From: Xylanibacter ruminicola
GTDB lineage: Bacteria; Bacteroidota; Bacteroidia; Bacteroidales; Bacteroidaceae
Assembly (NCBI GenBank): GCA_015060625.1
Contig: SUYC01000003.1
Coordinates: 124,001 to 188,000 of the forward strand
Direction: 5' to 3'
Length of the DNA: 64,000 nt
In this document: piece after piece, positions 1-7,614 of the stretch
Layout: every line of letters begins with the position of its first letter
How positions within the stretch are numbered: position 1 is the stretch's first letter
Position numbers and translations under genes: made by a program
Notes under the pieces: model-generated
What the model was told of the DNA's origin: nothing
Database searches by the model: none
The model's input: the letters and a program-made list of their open reading frames with translations, nothing else

Positions 1-1
1 C

Positions 2-652
2 GAAATGGAGGAGAGCCAGCGCGCGTTGATTTCGGCTCAGCTCTCCGTCGAGCAGGTACGCACCGACATCTCGCAAACCCAACTCAGCATGGCCCAGATA
101 GATAATCGCCTGGCTGAGCTTCAGGTGCAGTATCAGCAGGATTTGCAGCACGTTACGGCCACGCTGCAGTCGGCGCTCAACACCCTCAAGGTGGCCATCG
201 GTCAGTGGGAACATCTCTATGCCCTTGTGGCCCCAGCATCCGGCAAACTGTCGTACACCAATGTGTGGGCGGTCAATCAGAATATCACTGCAGGCCAGCA
301 TATCTTCTCCGTTGTCGAGTCGCGCAAGTCCCACTTTGTGGGTAAGGTGCTTCTGCCAGCCACCGGCTTCGGTAAGGTCAAGGAGGGACAGCGTGTAAAC
401 ATCATGCTCGATGGCTATCCCTATCTCGAGTTCGGCTATCTGCGTGGCACGGTAAGTGGTCTTTCGGCTGTTGCCAATCAGGATGTGTATGTGGCCACCA
501 TCTCACTGCCACAGGGGCTGCATACCACCGTAGGTCGTGAACTGCGATTCACTGGCGAGTTGAGCGGTCAGGCCGAGGTCATCACCGAGGACATCAGCCT
601 CGCCGTCCGCATCATCCAACCCCTGCGGTACATCTTCCATCACAACGTATAA
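2..652 (+). CDS. HlyD-family periplasmic adaptor subunit, C-terminal part (5' truncated by window edge)
   Basis: The reading frame is open to the left edge, so the true start lies outside the window; the first in-window ATG (position 5) is preceded by an in-frame GAA. Residues 1-70 are a heptad-like, Gln/Leu-rich helix typical of the adaptor coiled coil. It is followed by a lipoyl-type half motif (APASGKL ... AGQHIFSVVE) and a beta-barrel segment (KVKEGQRVNIMLDGYPYLEFG). Family knowledge: HlyD/MFP adaptors link an inner-membrane ABC exporter to an outer-membrane channel and often serve peptide or bacteriocin export in Bacteroidota. The partner exporter is presumably upstream. A hairpin terminator follows directly, so this is probably the last gene of its operon. 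The substrate cannot be inferred. Confidence 0.82.
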   Translation, partial: EMEESQRALISAQLSVEQVRTDISQTQLSMAQIDNRLAELQVQYQQDLQHVTATLQSALNTLKVAIGQWEHLYALVAPASGKLSYTNVWAVNQNITAGQHIFSVVESRKSHFVGKVLLPATGFGKVKEGQRVNIMLDGYPYLEFGYLRGTVSGLSAVANQDVYVATISLPQGLHTTVGRELRFTGELSGQAEVITEDISLAVRIIQPLRYIFHHNV

Positions 653-658
653 AACAAA

Positions 659-690
659 ACAGAGGGTGCCCAGTTGGACATCCTCTGTTT
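659..690 (+). terminator. Rho-independent terminator after the HlyD gene
   Basis: The stem ACAGAGG (659-665) pairs with CCTCTGT (682-688) and a T-rich tail follows. It lies a few bases after the HlyD stop and can also serve the convergent smalltalk gene. Confidence 0.7.
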
Positions 691-696
691 CTTTTG

Positions 697-798
697 TTAA
701 TACCCCATACACGAGGTGGCTCCCAATGCCGTCACTATCGCCGTCGCGATCGACGCTATCATCTGCACGATAAATTTAATAGTCTCCTTCTTGCTCAT
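697..798 (-). CDS. Smalltalk protein (33 aa)
   Basis: A 33-residue ORF starts at ATG 798 (complement) and begins MSKKETIKFIVQMIAS. It continues as a single hydrophobic, Ala/Thr-rich helix and ends in TSCMGY. This matches the Bacteroidota 'smalltalk' family: a short basic N-terminus, one membrane-like helix and a Ser-Cys near the end. It lies 44 nt downstream of an HU-family gene on the same strand, the usual position of this family, which normally precedes a cell-wall hydrolase. Here no hydrolase follows; the HlyD gene converges instead. A second HU-smalltalk pair at 61.5-62.3 kb retains its amidase. The function of the family is unknown. Confidence 0.75.
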   Translation of the reverse strand: MSKKETIKFIVQMIASIATAIVTALGATSCMGY

Positions 799-842
799 AG
801 TTACTTTTCGTTTTTTTTAGTTCGTACTTCGGGCCTAAAAAC

Positions 843-1379
843 TTAGTCTCCGTTGGGGCCGTCGTAGCCACCGCCTCCGGTGTTGCCGCCGCCATTGCTT
901 GGCTGATTACCGCCGCCGTTCGATGGCTGGTCAGGATCCTCGATATCGCCGCTATCACCGCTGGTCACACGCTTCAGCACTTTGCCATCCTCGTCCAGGC
1001 AGGTAATCTGGATGCTGGTATTCTTCAGCTCGTCCTTAACGTCCACGTTAGGGGTAAAGATAATGCGACGAACACTGATCAATCCTGCCTTCACGTCCTC
1101 CAGCTCCTCAACAGCCTTACTGCGCACTCCGAATCGCATGGTACCCAGTCCTGGCAGGGGCACTGAGTGGCCCTCGGTGGCCCACGTACGGATTACTTCA
1201 CCTGCAGCATCCCAAGCTGCCTTAATTACACCTGCAGAGATACCCGAGTGGGTGGCTGCCTCTGCGAACACTTTCTTCTCCTGGATAGGGCTATACAGCT
1301 CAGGACGCATAATGAATCGCTTACCAGGTTTGTTGCCGATTTTAAGCTCTCGGCGCTGAGCAATTACTTTAATCGCCAT
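843..1379 (-). CDS. HU-family DNA-binding protein with Gly/Asn-rich tail (178 aa)
   Basis: About 130 residues form an HU/IHF-like fold of the divergent Bacteroidota type. Visible segments include KRFIMRPELYSPIQEKKVFAEAATHSGISAGVI at the N-terminus (helices) and LPGLGTMRFGVRSKAVEELEDV (the beta-arm region). The last 40 residues are a low-complexity tail with two copies of a QPSNGGGN unit, ending DGPNGD. Family knowledge: these long HU relatives are chromosomal-accessory proteins found with smalltalk and amidase genes; nucleoid binding is inferred from the fold. The gene is monocistronic with the smalltalk ORF. The leader is long (about 180 nt from the predicted promoter). A paralogue at 61.5 kb ends in the same DGPNGD hexapeptide. 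Confidence 0.85.
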   Translation of the reverse strand: MAIKVIAQRRELKIGNKPGKRFIMRPELYSPIQEKKVFAEAATHSGISAGVIKAAWDAAGEVIRTWATEGHSVPLPGLGTMRFGVRSKAVEELEDVKAGLISVRRIIFTPNVDVKDELKNTSIQITCLDEDGKVLKRVTSGDSGDIEDPDQPSNGGGNQPSNGGGNTGGGGYDGPNGD

Positions 1380-1568
1380 AATTCAATTTGTTTTTAAATA
1401 GTTTGTTTGTTAAATATTTTACTCATTCTCGTTTTGCCGCCTTGGAGTGCAGGTTTCAACAGCTATTAGTACTTTCAATTGTTACTATTAATGCGCGCAT
1501 TTTCTAGATTTAATTCTCGCAATTTTTAGCCTTAATGCCGCTGCTCTTACTCTCTCAATTTGACAATG

Positions 1569-1600
1569 CAAAGGTACGAAAAATTCAGATACAAAACAAT
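1569..1600 (-). promoter_or_regulatory. Predicted promoter of the HU gene
   Basis: The complement carries a -7 box TACCTTTG (plus strand CAAAGGTA, 1569-1576) with a weak -33 TTG about 20 nt upstream. This would give an unusually long leader before the start at 1379. Confidence 0.45.
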
Positions 1601-1658
1601 AGTTCCCCTCGATTATTTTTCATAAAATCAAAAATATTTTTTAGACTACTTCGTCGGT

Positions 1659-1849
1659 GTTGCACAGTTGCACAGTTGCGCAGTTGCATTTGGTACCGAC
1701 AACGTAGCACAAAAAGTTACTTATTATCTTATATATATTATATATTATAATATATAATATATATAAATATTAATATTATATTTTTCCACTTACACAGTGA
1801 TATAGAAAATACTTAATGCAACACTGCAACGGTGCAACTGCGCAACTGT
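1659..1849. repeat. Inverted GTTGCA octamer arrays flanking a 36-bp AT palindrome
   Basis: Four GTTGCR units spaced exactly 8 bp apart (starts 1659, 1667, 1675, 1683) face four complementary units, also at 8-bp spacing (1817, 1825, 1833, 1841). The segment 1672-1688 is an exact 17-bp inverted repeat of 1833-1849. Between them 1730-1765 is a perfect 36-bp palindrome made only of A and T. The 8-bp period excludes a coding explanation. A third array of the same octamer follows the DUF3987 gene at 11773-11802. The rest of the gene-free stretch 1380-1966 is AT-rich and shows nothing else apart from the HU promoter. Confidence 0.85.
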
Positions 1850-1966
1850 CGCTTCCTGAATAAGGTTTACTCGTTTTCGGTCGTCATTTTTAGCACTTGA
1901 CTTTCCATACGGATTCAGTTGACTTTCTCAACTCGATTGTATAGCCAAATTTGCTGGACAGGCATT

Positions 1967-2368
1967 CTACTGTTTGCCCCCACCTTTTTTTCGTATCTTA
2001 GCACCATGCTCCTCGGCAATATCGATGAGTGTGTTAAGTGCCAGAACCTTGTCTCGGCTGAATTTCAAATCCTTCTCCAGCTTCTCTATCTGCTTGCGCT
2101 GGGCCTCAATAAGGGCGGACATTGCCATCACATCCATTGGTTCCTCTTTCTTTGCCATATTCTCTTCAGTTTGAATGATTACCGGCTGCAAAGACGCACA
2201 TTTTTCGTGAATTTCCAAAGGACTTAGGCAAGAATGTATCCAAGAAGATAGCATTTGGACGTTGGGAAGGTTGTATTTCAACGCAATTTCCTTCTTTGAT
2301 TTGCCACTTTGCATGTACTCGATGCAAATACTGCGCTTCAATGCGCGACTGAATTTCTGTCTACTCAT
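1967..2368 (-). mobile_element. Orphan transposase OrfA (IS3-like, HTH plus coiled coil)
   Basis: This is a 133-aa protein. Residues 10-45 resemble a transposase helix-turn-helix (MQSGKSKKEIALKYNLPN followed by an SWIH segment). Residues 85-125 form a Leu-rich coiled coil (IEAQRKQIEKLEKDLKF) as in IS3-group OrfA. The end is Lys/Gly-rich (RKKGGGKQ). The OrfB catalytic subunit expected downstream is missing: after the stop only about 25 further codons could belong to an OrfB start before stop codons appear. No terminal inverted repeats were recognised. It is therefore a remnant, not an active element, although OrfA itself is intact. Confidence 0.6.
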
Positions 2369-2412
2369 AACTTAAATGACTTTAAATATTTAACATTTAA
2401 GACCTTATATGA

Positions 2413-2889
2413 GTCAACCTATTTCAGTACAAGACATGGGGCTTACTCTGGGATTATATCCGTGTAGCTCATAACAAAGCAGAGAAGAAAACCAATCTAC
2501 TGAGACAGGCATGTTACAACTATCTCAAGTCAAAAGGTGTCGGTATTGAGGATTGCAAACTGATCGCCCAATGCGAGGTAGCAGCAATGCTGTGGCAGAT
2601 TGTAACAGAAACTCACGTTCTGTTCTTCAAGACCTACAAGAATGCCTGCGGTGTAGATTTCAGCAAGGATTTTGAGTATGCCAACATGTCTATCTGTGGT
2701 AACAAGTGGCTCCTGATTACAGAAGAGCTTGGTAAGAGAGCTAAAGGCATAAATTTCAATGATAATCTACGATGCCGCCATGCTTGGAATGACCTGAAAG
2801 CTGAGATTGACAGAACTGAGTTCTTCGATGAAGCTGCAGGAGAAGCATTAGATCTGAATGAAGGAATTATAGAGAAATATGTAGCTTAA
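2413..2889 (+). pseudogene. 5'-truncated gene of unknown function
   Basis: The frame opens directly after an in-frame TGA (2410-2412) and runs 158 codons to the stop at 2887-2889. Coding-like sequence (WDYIRVAHNKAEKKTNLL ...) starts well before the first ATG at 2587, so the normal start has been lost. The region just upstream is the orphan transposase remnant, which suggests the 5' end was removed by an insertion or deletion. The protein is soluble and mixed alpha/acidic, with no signal peptide and no motif I recognise. A clear terminator follows. The shorter product starting at 2587 (100 aa) could still be made. Confidence 0.55.
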
Positions 2890-2901
2890 ATGTTAAAAAG
2901 T

Positions 2902-2935
2902 GGCTGTAAAAATCAAATTACAGTCGTTTTTTTTT
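2902..2935 (+). terminator. Rho-independent terminator
   Basis: The stem GGCTGTAA (2902-2909) pairs with TTACAGTC (2918-2925) and is followed by nine T residues from 2927. Confidence 0.8.
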
Positions 2936-2963
2936 GTTATTTAAAAGATTTGGGGTATATTTG
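2933..2963 (+). promoter_or_regulatory. Bacteroidota promoter for the 232-aa secreted protein
   Basis: TTTG (2933-2936), 19-nt spacer, TATATTTG (2956-2963). The coding start follows 33 nt downstream. The -33 box lies inside the T-run of the preceding terminator. Confidence 0.75.
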
Positions 2964-2995
2964 CGACATATTTAAAACTTAAAACAATACCAATT

Positions 2996-3694
2996 ATGAA
3001 ATCAATTATCATTTCTATTTTAATGCTCATGTCGGCATCTGCTATCTCTGCTCAAAGTACATATTCAAAGATTAGCTTGGCTAAAAACTATACTGAGGCA
3101 GCAAATATACTTAAAACAAGTATAGACACACTCAACAATAAAGAAAGAGCAAAATGCTATAATGCATTGGTTTACAAAAATAATAAAGTGTTAAATGCCA
3201 TATGTGAAGAATATGATTTCAAGAGATGGGGGAGACCTAACAGATTCAGTGAGTTACTCAGTGAGTCGATTCCAACTTTAGTTCAAACCTGTAAGGATGC
3301 TCTTTCTTGCGCAGAATACGATACAAAGCCTGATGAGAAGGGTAAGATTAAACCAAAATTTCTCACGCCACTAAAATATAAGGTTCTCATAGTTCGTCCA
3401 TTTTTAGTAAGTGAAGGAATAAAAAAATTTGATGCAAAAGACTACAAAATGTCATTTGATTGTTTTTCTACATATATAGATATAAGCCTGTCTGCTATAA
3501 TCTCCGAAAACCCCGCTATAGGTCAAGATGACCCATTTTATACTATAGCATACTATGCAGCGTATTCAGCATGCATGAATAACGATGCGTTGTCCGCATT
3601 AAAATACATTGATATAGCCCAAAAAGACCCGAAGGTAGAACCTGACGCAAAAGAACTTAAGGAAGCAATACAGAAAGCTATGAATAAACAATAA
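2996..3694 (+). CDS. Hypothetical secreted protein with helical repeats (232 aa)
   Basis: The N-terminus is a Sec signal peptide with a hydrophobic core and an Ala-X-Ala-type cleavage site (ISAQS, residues 17-21). The mature part is Lys/Ala-rich and helical. It has TPR-like segments near residues 125-150 (EGIKKFDAKDYKMSFDCFSTYIDI) and 175-215 (DDPFYTIAYYAAYSACMNND), ending in a repeated ALKYIDIAQKDPKVEPDAKEL segment. A periplasmic scaffold role is plausible but inferred. It has its own promoter and no operon partner. I do not recognise the family. Confidence 0.65.
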   Translation: MKSIIISILMLMSASAISAQSTYSKISLAKNYTEAANILKTSIDTLNNKERAKCYNALVYKNNKVLNAICEEYDFKRWGRPNRFSELLSESIPTLVQTCKDALSCAEYDTKPDEKGKIKPKFLTPLKYKVLIVRPFLVSEGIKKFDAKDYKMSFDCFSTYIDISLSAIISENPAIGQDDPFYTIAYYAAYSACMNNDALSALKYIDIAQKDPKVEPDAKELKEAIQKAMNKQ

Positions 3695-3900
3695 CAATTA
3701 GCAAAACAAAATAAAGATATATGTGCACCTTGTGTGCTCATAAGCGCTAAAAATTAAATTGTGTGGCTGCTACACTGTGAAGTGTGGCTGTCTTATTGTA
3801 CGCCCATGCTGAGCGTAAAATAAATAGCGATGGCCTTCACAGGCGACCGCTATTTGATGGAAATACCAGTAAACACATTACAAGTGTTAACTAGATAATA

Positions 3901-3932
3901 CAAAGGTACGACTGATATATGACATAACCAAA
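3901..3932 (-). promoter_or_regulatory. Orphan minus-strand promoter, candidate small RNA start
   Basis: The complement reads TTTG (3929-3932), 20-nt spacer, TACCTTTG (3901-3908), a perfect consensus promoter. Downstream (toward 3700) there is no credible gene. The presumed transcript holds a hairpin with arms AAATAGCG/CGCTATTT (3822-3829 and 3848-3855) and would run antisense to the end of the 232-aa gene. This is the only structure seen in the gene-free stretch 3695-3982. Confidence 0.5.
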
Positions 3933-3982
3933 CTTCTTGGGGGGAATATCTCAAAAATAGCTGTGGGGTGATTCAAATAATA

Positions 3983-4004
3983 GGGGAGCCATTACAAGCT
4001 CCCC
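3983..4004 (-). terminator. Terminator of the 122-aa secreted protein gene
   Basis: GGGGAGC (3983-3989) pairs with GCTCCCC (3998-4004), located 14 nt past the minus-strand stop; T-rich sequence lies on both sides. Confidence 0.65.
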
Positions 4005-4017
4005 TTCTTCTCATATT

Positions 4018-4386
4018 TTATCCTTTTTTATCTTTAATACATTTATCTGCTAATTTTTCAGCTTCTTCCTTTGTTATTTCTCTACGAATCATAAAATAAT
4101 GTTCTCCAATATTGAATAGAGTCCATCCTTTGCATGAAAAATATGTCATACAGGCTGGCATATTATAAAAAACAACAACTTTACTATCATTATCAACATA
4201 TTTTAAACCTTTTGGATTCGAGTATGATGGAAGAATCAATTGTATCTCGGTGGGAGCGGTTTTATTACCTACAAGACAATTCACGAAACCTACTTCATAA
4301 TATTTACCATCCTCAAAAGTGACACTTTGAGCATTCATCTTAGCAAATGCACAAATAAATAGTAATAGCATAAATACTTTTTTCAT
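4018..4386 (-). CDS. Hypothetical small secreted protein (122 aa)
   Basis: It starts at ATG 4386 (complement) with a clear Sec signal peptide (KKVFMLLLFICAFAKMNAQS). The mature domain of about 100 residues is beta-rich with an isolated conserved-looking block, TYFSCKGWTLFNIGEHYFMIRREITKEEAEKLADKC. It contains several Cys residues (FVNC, MPAC, YFSC, KC) that could form disulfides in the periplasm. No enzyme motif is visible. The gene stands alone between its own promoter (4419-4449) and terminator (3983-4004). Family not recognised. Confidence 0.65.
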   Translation of the reverse strand: MKKVFMLLLFICAFAKMNAQSVTFEDGKYYEVGFVNCLVGNKTAPTEIQLILPSYSNPKGLKYVDNDSKVVVFYNMPACMTYFSCKGWTLFNIGEHYFMIRREITKEEAEKLADKCIKDKKG

Positions 4387-4418
4387 AATCGTAATTATTT
4401 TAAGTTTCTAATCAGCGG

Positions 4419-4449
4419 CAAATATACAAAATAAATCAAAACAAACAAA
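4419..4449 (-). promoter_or_regulatory. Promoter of the 122-aa secreted protein gene
   Basis: The complement carries TTTG (4446-4449), 19-nt spacer, TATATTTG (4419-4426), 33 nt before the start codon. Confidence 0.7.
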
Positions 4450-4472
4450 CAAAACGATAAAAAAGAAGGGAA

Positions 4473-4664
4473 TCACTCCCCCTCTTTGTATGCTTTCCTG
4501 TATTTGCAGGAGTTACACCTGCTGTAAAGACAATCCTGACATCCCGTAGGGCTGAGCGGTGATAAGTTAGGATTTGCGGTCGCAATTTGCGACCGCAAAA
4601 TGTCGCAATACTGCAATAATGTTGTATTGAGATACTGCAATAATATAGTATTGCAATAGCGCAA
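4473..4664 (-). CDS. Possible small Cys-rich ORF (63 aa)
   Basis: The only structured item in the gene-free stretch 4450-4798 is a minus-strand ORF. Its C-terminal half is Cys- and Arg-rich (TGCQDCLYSRCNSCKYRKAY) and looks protein-like. Its N-terminal half is encoded by low-complexity TTGCAGTATT-like repeats and looks dubious. The stretch also contains the 21-bp-class palindrome around TGCGGTCGCAATTTGCGACCGCA. No promoter or family was recognised, so this may be a remnant of a larger gene. Confidence 0.25.
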   Translation of the reverse strand: MRYCNTILLQYLNTTLLQYCDILRSQIATANPNLSPLSPTGCQDCLYSRCNSCKYRKAYKEGE

Positions 4665-4798
4665 TGATGCAAAAGCGGAATGCCACGAGAAAGACCTGTG
4701 GCATCTTCCAGAATTTTGAGATCACATTTTGTGACATCAAAAAGGTGGTCACAAACCATGTCAGAACATGGCGTATGTGCTAAATTGTCTTAATTTAT

Positions 4799-4840
4799 AT
4801 CCTACATCTTTTGTTAGGTGCAGGATTATTTGTATCTTTG
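4799..4840 (+). promoter_or_regulatory. Hairpin-promoter, copy 1
   Basis: A consensus promoter, TTTG (4810-4813), 19-nt spacer, TATCTTTG (4833-4840), is overlaid by an inverted repeat (4799-4808 with 4817-4826). Nearly the same block occurs at 6269-6310 in front of the next gene. It lies 26 nt before the AlbA_2 gene start. Confidence 0.75.
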
Positions 4841-4865
4841 TGTACTTAAATAAAGTAATCAATCA

Positions 4866-6239
4866 ATGGCTAAAAATGATAATATGGGCAAGATAAAAGC
4901 ACGAGAGAGTCAGAATGTGGAGTACAAATCCACATGGCACGACAAATACTTGGAGTGGATTTGCGGTTTCGCGAATGCGCAAGGGGCTGTAATGTACTTT
5001 GGAGTGAATGACAATCACGAGGTGATTGGCCTAGAAAATGTAGACAAGTTGATGGAGGATATTCCCAACAAGATTGTTACTACGATGGGTATTGTTGTGG
5101 ATGTGAACCTCTATGAACAGGATGGGCTGGAGTATATCGAAGTGGTCATTGAGCCCAGCAATATCCCCATTAACTATAGGGGCAAGTATTACTATCGATC
5201 GGGAAGCACTATGCAGGAGTTGCGTGGCCCTGCTCTTCAGCAGTTTGTGTTGAAGAAGATGGGGCGTTCGTGGGACGATATTACCAATGATTATGCCACA
5301 ATAGATGATTTGGACCAGGCTGCAATAGACTATTTTTTAAGAAAGGGCTTTGAAAATGGTCGTATAACTGACGAAGAGCGGAACTTGCCTGTAGATATTC
5401 TTCTGCAAAACTTAGACCTTGTTGGCGAAAATGGTAAACTTAAGAATGCAGCGTTGTTGCTCTTTGCCAAAAAACCTCAAAGGTATTTTACCTGCGTGCA
5501 GTTTAATATCGGTCGTTTTGGAGCAAATGAGGCTGACTTGATGTTCCAGGATGTAATCGAGGGTAATATCATACAGATGGCTGATAGGGCTGTTGATATA
5601 TTGAAATCGAAATACCTGACGATGCCCATAACCTTCAAGGGTATGGACAGGATAGAGAAACTTGAAGTACCCGAAGAAGCCTTACGCGAGATTCTCTATA
5701 ACGCGATTATCCATAAGGACTACACAGGCGTTCATATTCAAATGCGTGTATGGGGCGATCATGTGGAGGTATGGAATGATGGTGAATTGCCTATTGGCTA
5801 CACGCCAGAGACGTTGGCTGGCCAGCATTCTTCACGTCCACGTAATAAGAATATTGCCAATGCGTTCTTTAAAGCGGGATTTATTGATGCCTGGGGACGT
5901 GGCTATAAGAAAATACGTGAAGGTTTTGAGGCTGCAGGATTACCAATTCCTACTGTTGAGAATTTCTGTGGAGGTGTGAGAGTGATGTTCCAGAGAAAGA
6001 ATGCAACTGTAAATGCAACTGTAAATGCAACTGTAAATGCAACTGTAAAACTCAATAAAACGCAAGAGAAGATAATTGCCATCCTGCGTGTTGACAAGTT
6101 TGCCACTTATGATGTGATTGCCAAACAATTAGGAATTGAGAGAACCACTGTTTGGAGGAATATCAAAAAATTACAGGATATTGGTCGCTTACGTCGCGAA
6201 GGTGGTGACAAAGATGGATACTGGAAAACGATGGAGTAA
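4866..6239 (+). CDS. AlbA_2 (Schlafen-like) ATP-binding regulator/helicase-related protein (457 aa)
   Basis: Residues about 12-130 form an AlbA_2/Schlafen-core domain (ESQNVEYK at 14-21, GFANAQGAVMYFGV at 34-47). A GHKL/HATPase_c_4-like middle part follows (LREILYNAIIHKDY near 273, WNDGELPIG), and residues about 400-450 form a winged HTH (YDVIAKQLGIERTTVWRNIKKL). Family knowledge: such proteins are annotated as RecG-like helicases or transcriptional regulators, and some belong to defence systems. The linker at residues 379-394 is four exact Asn-Ala-Thr-Val units. The gene shares a duplicated hairpin-promoter with the two unknown genes that follow, so joint expression is likely. The precise activity is unknown. 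Confidence 0.8.
   Translation: MAKNDNMGKIKARESQNVEYKSTWHDKYLEWICGFANAQGAVMYFGVNDNHEVIGLENVDKLMEDIPNKIVTTMGIVVDVNLYEQDGLEYIEVVIEPSNIPINYRGKYYYRSGSTMQELRGPALQQFVLKKMGRSWDDITNDYATIDDLDQAAIDYFLRKGFENGRITDEERNLPVDILLQNLDLVGENGKLKNAALLLFAKKPQRYFTCVQFNIGRFGANEADLMFQDVIEGNIIQMADRAVDILKSKYLTMPITFKGMDRIEKLEVPEEALREILYNAIIHKDYTGVHIQMRVWGDHVEVWNDGELPIGYTPETLAGQHSSRPRNKNIANAFFKAGFIDAWGRGYKKIREGFEAAGLPIPTVENFCGGVRVMFQRKNATVNATVNATVNATVKLNKTQEKIIAILRVDKFATYDVIAKQLGIERTTVWRNIKKLQDIGRLRREGGDKDGYWKTME
6000..6047 (+). repeat. 12-bp tandem repeat, four copies, inside the AlbA_2 gene
   Basis: The unit AATGCAACTGTA is repeated four times without change and encodes four Asn-Ala-Thr-Val tetrapeptides between the ATPase-like part and the winged HTH. 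Copy number changes would stay in frame. Confidence 0.95.
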
Positions 6240-6268
6240 TACTCGTGTATTAAAAACTCTTAATTTAC

Positions 6269-6310
6269 ATCCCGCATCTTTTGTTAGGTGTGGGATTTTT
6301 TGTACTTTTG
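6269..6310 (+). promoter_or_regulatory. Hairpin-promoter, copy 2
   Basis: TTTG (6280-6283), 19-nt spacer, TACTTTTG (6303-6310), overlaid by an inverted repeat (6269-6278 with 6287-6296) followed by six T. The arms differ from copy 1 but remain paired, so the structure may serve both as terminator of the AlbA_2 gene and as promoter for the next gene. Confidence 0.75.
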
Positions 6311-6357
6311 CGTCTCGAATGTCTAACATAAAAATTGATTACGAAAGAAACTAAAAT

Positions 6358-7614
6358 ATGAATGAAATCTTGAACAACATCTATAATAGTGTTATTCTCC
6401 CTTTAACAGAGTGTGCCAAAGAGGGGAAAAACTTGGCTACGTATGAAATGAATAGTATAAGTTATATGGTGGTTCATTGCGAAGATAAGAATGAGCAAAG
6501 GTACATATTGGAGCATTTACAACCTCTATATAAGGAGTATTTGATGGGCAAGAATCCTCTTAAAAAGTATTACTGTGAAGAGATGATGTACATGTTATGC
6601 ACTTGGGATGCTGTCTATGATAAGACAATAGCCAACCTTGATCTGGTAGATATAGCTATTTCTTGGGCTGATAACAACTCAGGTGTGCGGGTGAGAGAAT
6701 TTTTGAACGTACTTTATTGTTATTATATGGCCAATCCTGATGCACAATGGAATACGATAGAGCCGATAGTGTGGCATGAACTACTGAAGTTAGAGGTGTA
6801 TGGTAATCGCACAAAAGCTGGTTATCTGGTTTTGCTTCATGGTTTCCTTAGAATCATAATTAGGCGTTCTAATCCTTTGGAGCAAAAAACACTTATTGGG
6901 TTACTGATTGAGAATTGGGATTATTTAAAGCTCGTTTATTCTGTAATGATCAGGAGTATTGTAGATTGCGGTCATAAAGATTTTGCAGGTGTGGCTAATT
7001 ATGTACGAATCATGTCATGGTGCCATCCTTATATTTACATATTTTATTCTGTTCTTTCTGAACGTTTTGAGGATTTGTGTCAATCAGGTACAGATAGAGA
7101 AAAATTGAGCAGGCATCTTAATAAGATTCTTGGTATTATGAATACAACCACTCAGGATTGTAACTATCTGAACATTTTGTGTAGAATACTTTTCCCAGAT
7201 AGCTTTAAGGAGTACCTTGACAAGAATAGACTGCCAAGTTACGATGAGGTGGTTAGCGAATTAAATGAAATGAAAAGCAAGGTTGACTCTCTGAATAGCC
7301 AAATTGAACAAATGGCACAGAGAATGGTTAATGCTGTTAATGCTTCGATACCAGTTGGCGATATTGAGAAAGAACTTTTGCGATTGTCGCCCGGTACAAG
7401 TTATGATGTGTTCACTCAGGTTAACTCATTGCTAACTGGTAATAAAGCGTGGATGGAAAGAGCAAGTGACATTAAGCAAAAGATTCTTTCGATGCGTGAT
7501 AATCCTACTATCGTGAATGGTAATGTTTACCAGTCAGGTGCTACTCACGACGACCGTAGTAAACATATTGAATTGTGCGATAATGACAATCAGCTAAAAC
7601 TGGAGAATAAATGA
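6358..7614 (+). CDS. Hypothetical protein with C-terminal coiled coil (418 aa)
   Basis: I do not recognise the family. Residues 1-300 are alpha-helical and rich in aromatic residues and Cys (segments such as YYCEEMMYMLCTWDAVYDKTI), resembling helical-repeat scaffolds. Residues about 300-330 form a coiled coil (EMKSKVDSLNSQIEQMAQRM). The last 30 residues hold NVYQSGATHDDRSKHIEL, a motif echoed near the start of the next protein (YEAGAVHNDNHKEINIG). There is no signal peptide, so it is cytoplasmic. The stop overlaps the next ATG (ATGA, 7611-7614), indicating translational coupling. Together with the AlbA_2 gene it forms a three-gene accessory module; defence is one possible but unproven role. 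Confidence 0.7.
   Translation: MNEILNNIYNSVILPLTECAKEGKNLATYEMNSISYMVVHCEDKNEQRYILEHLQPLYKEYLMGKNPLKKYYCEEMMYMLCTWDAVYDKTIANLDLVDIAISWADNNSGVRVREFLNVLYCYYMANPDAQWNTIEPIVWHELLKLEVYGNRTKAGYLVLLHGFLRIIIRRSNPLEQKTLIGLLIENWDYLKLVYSVMIRSIVDCGHKDFAGVANYVRIMSWCHPYIYIFYSVLSERFEDLCQSGTDREKLSRHLNKILGIMNTTTQDCNYLNILCRILFPDSFKEYLDKNRLPSYDEVVSELNEMKSKVDSLNSQIEQMAQRMVNAVNASIPVGDIEKELLRLSPGTSYDVFTQVNSLLTGNKAWMERASDIKQKILSMRDNPTIVNGNVYQSGATHDDRSKHIELCDNDNQLKLENK

Noticed and set aside
1730..1765. AT palindrome as a chromosomal origin
   Set aside because: No DnaA-box cluster or dnaA/dnaN neighbourhood. It is reported only as a structural repeat.
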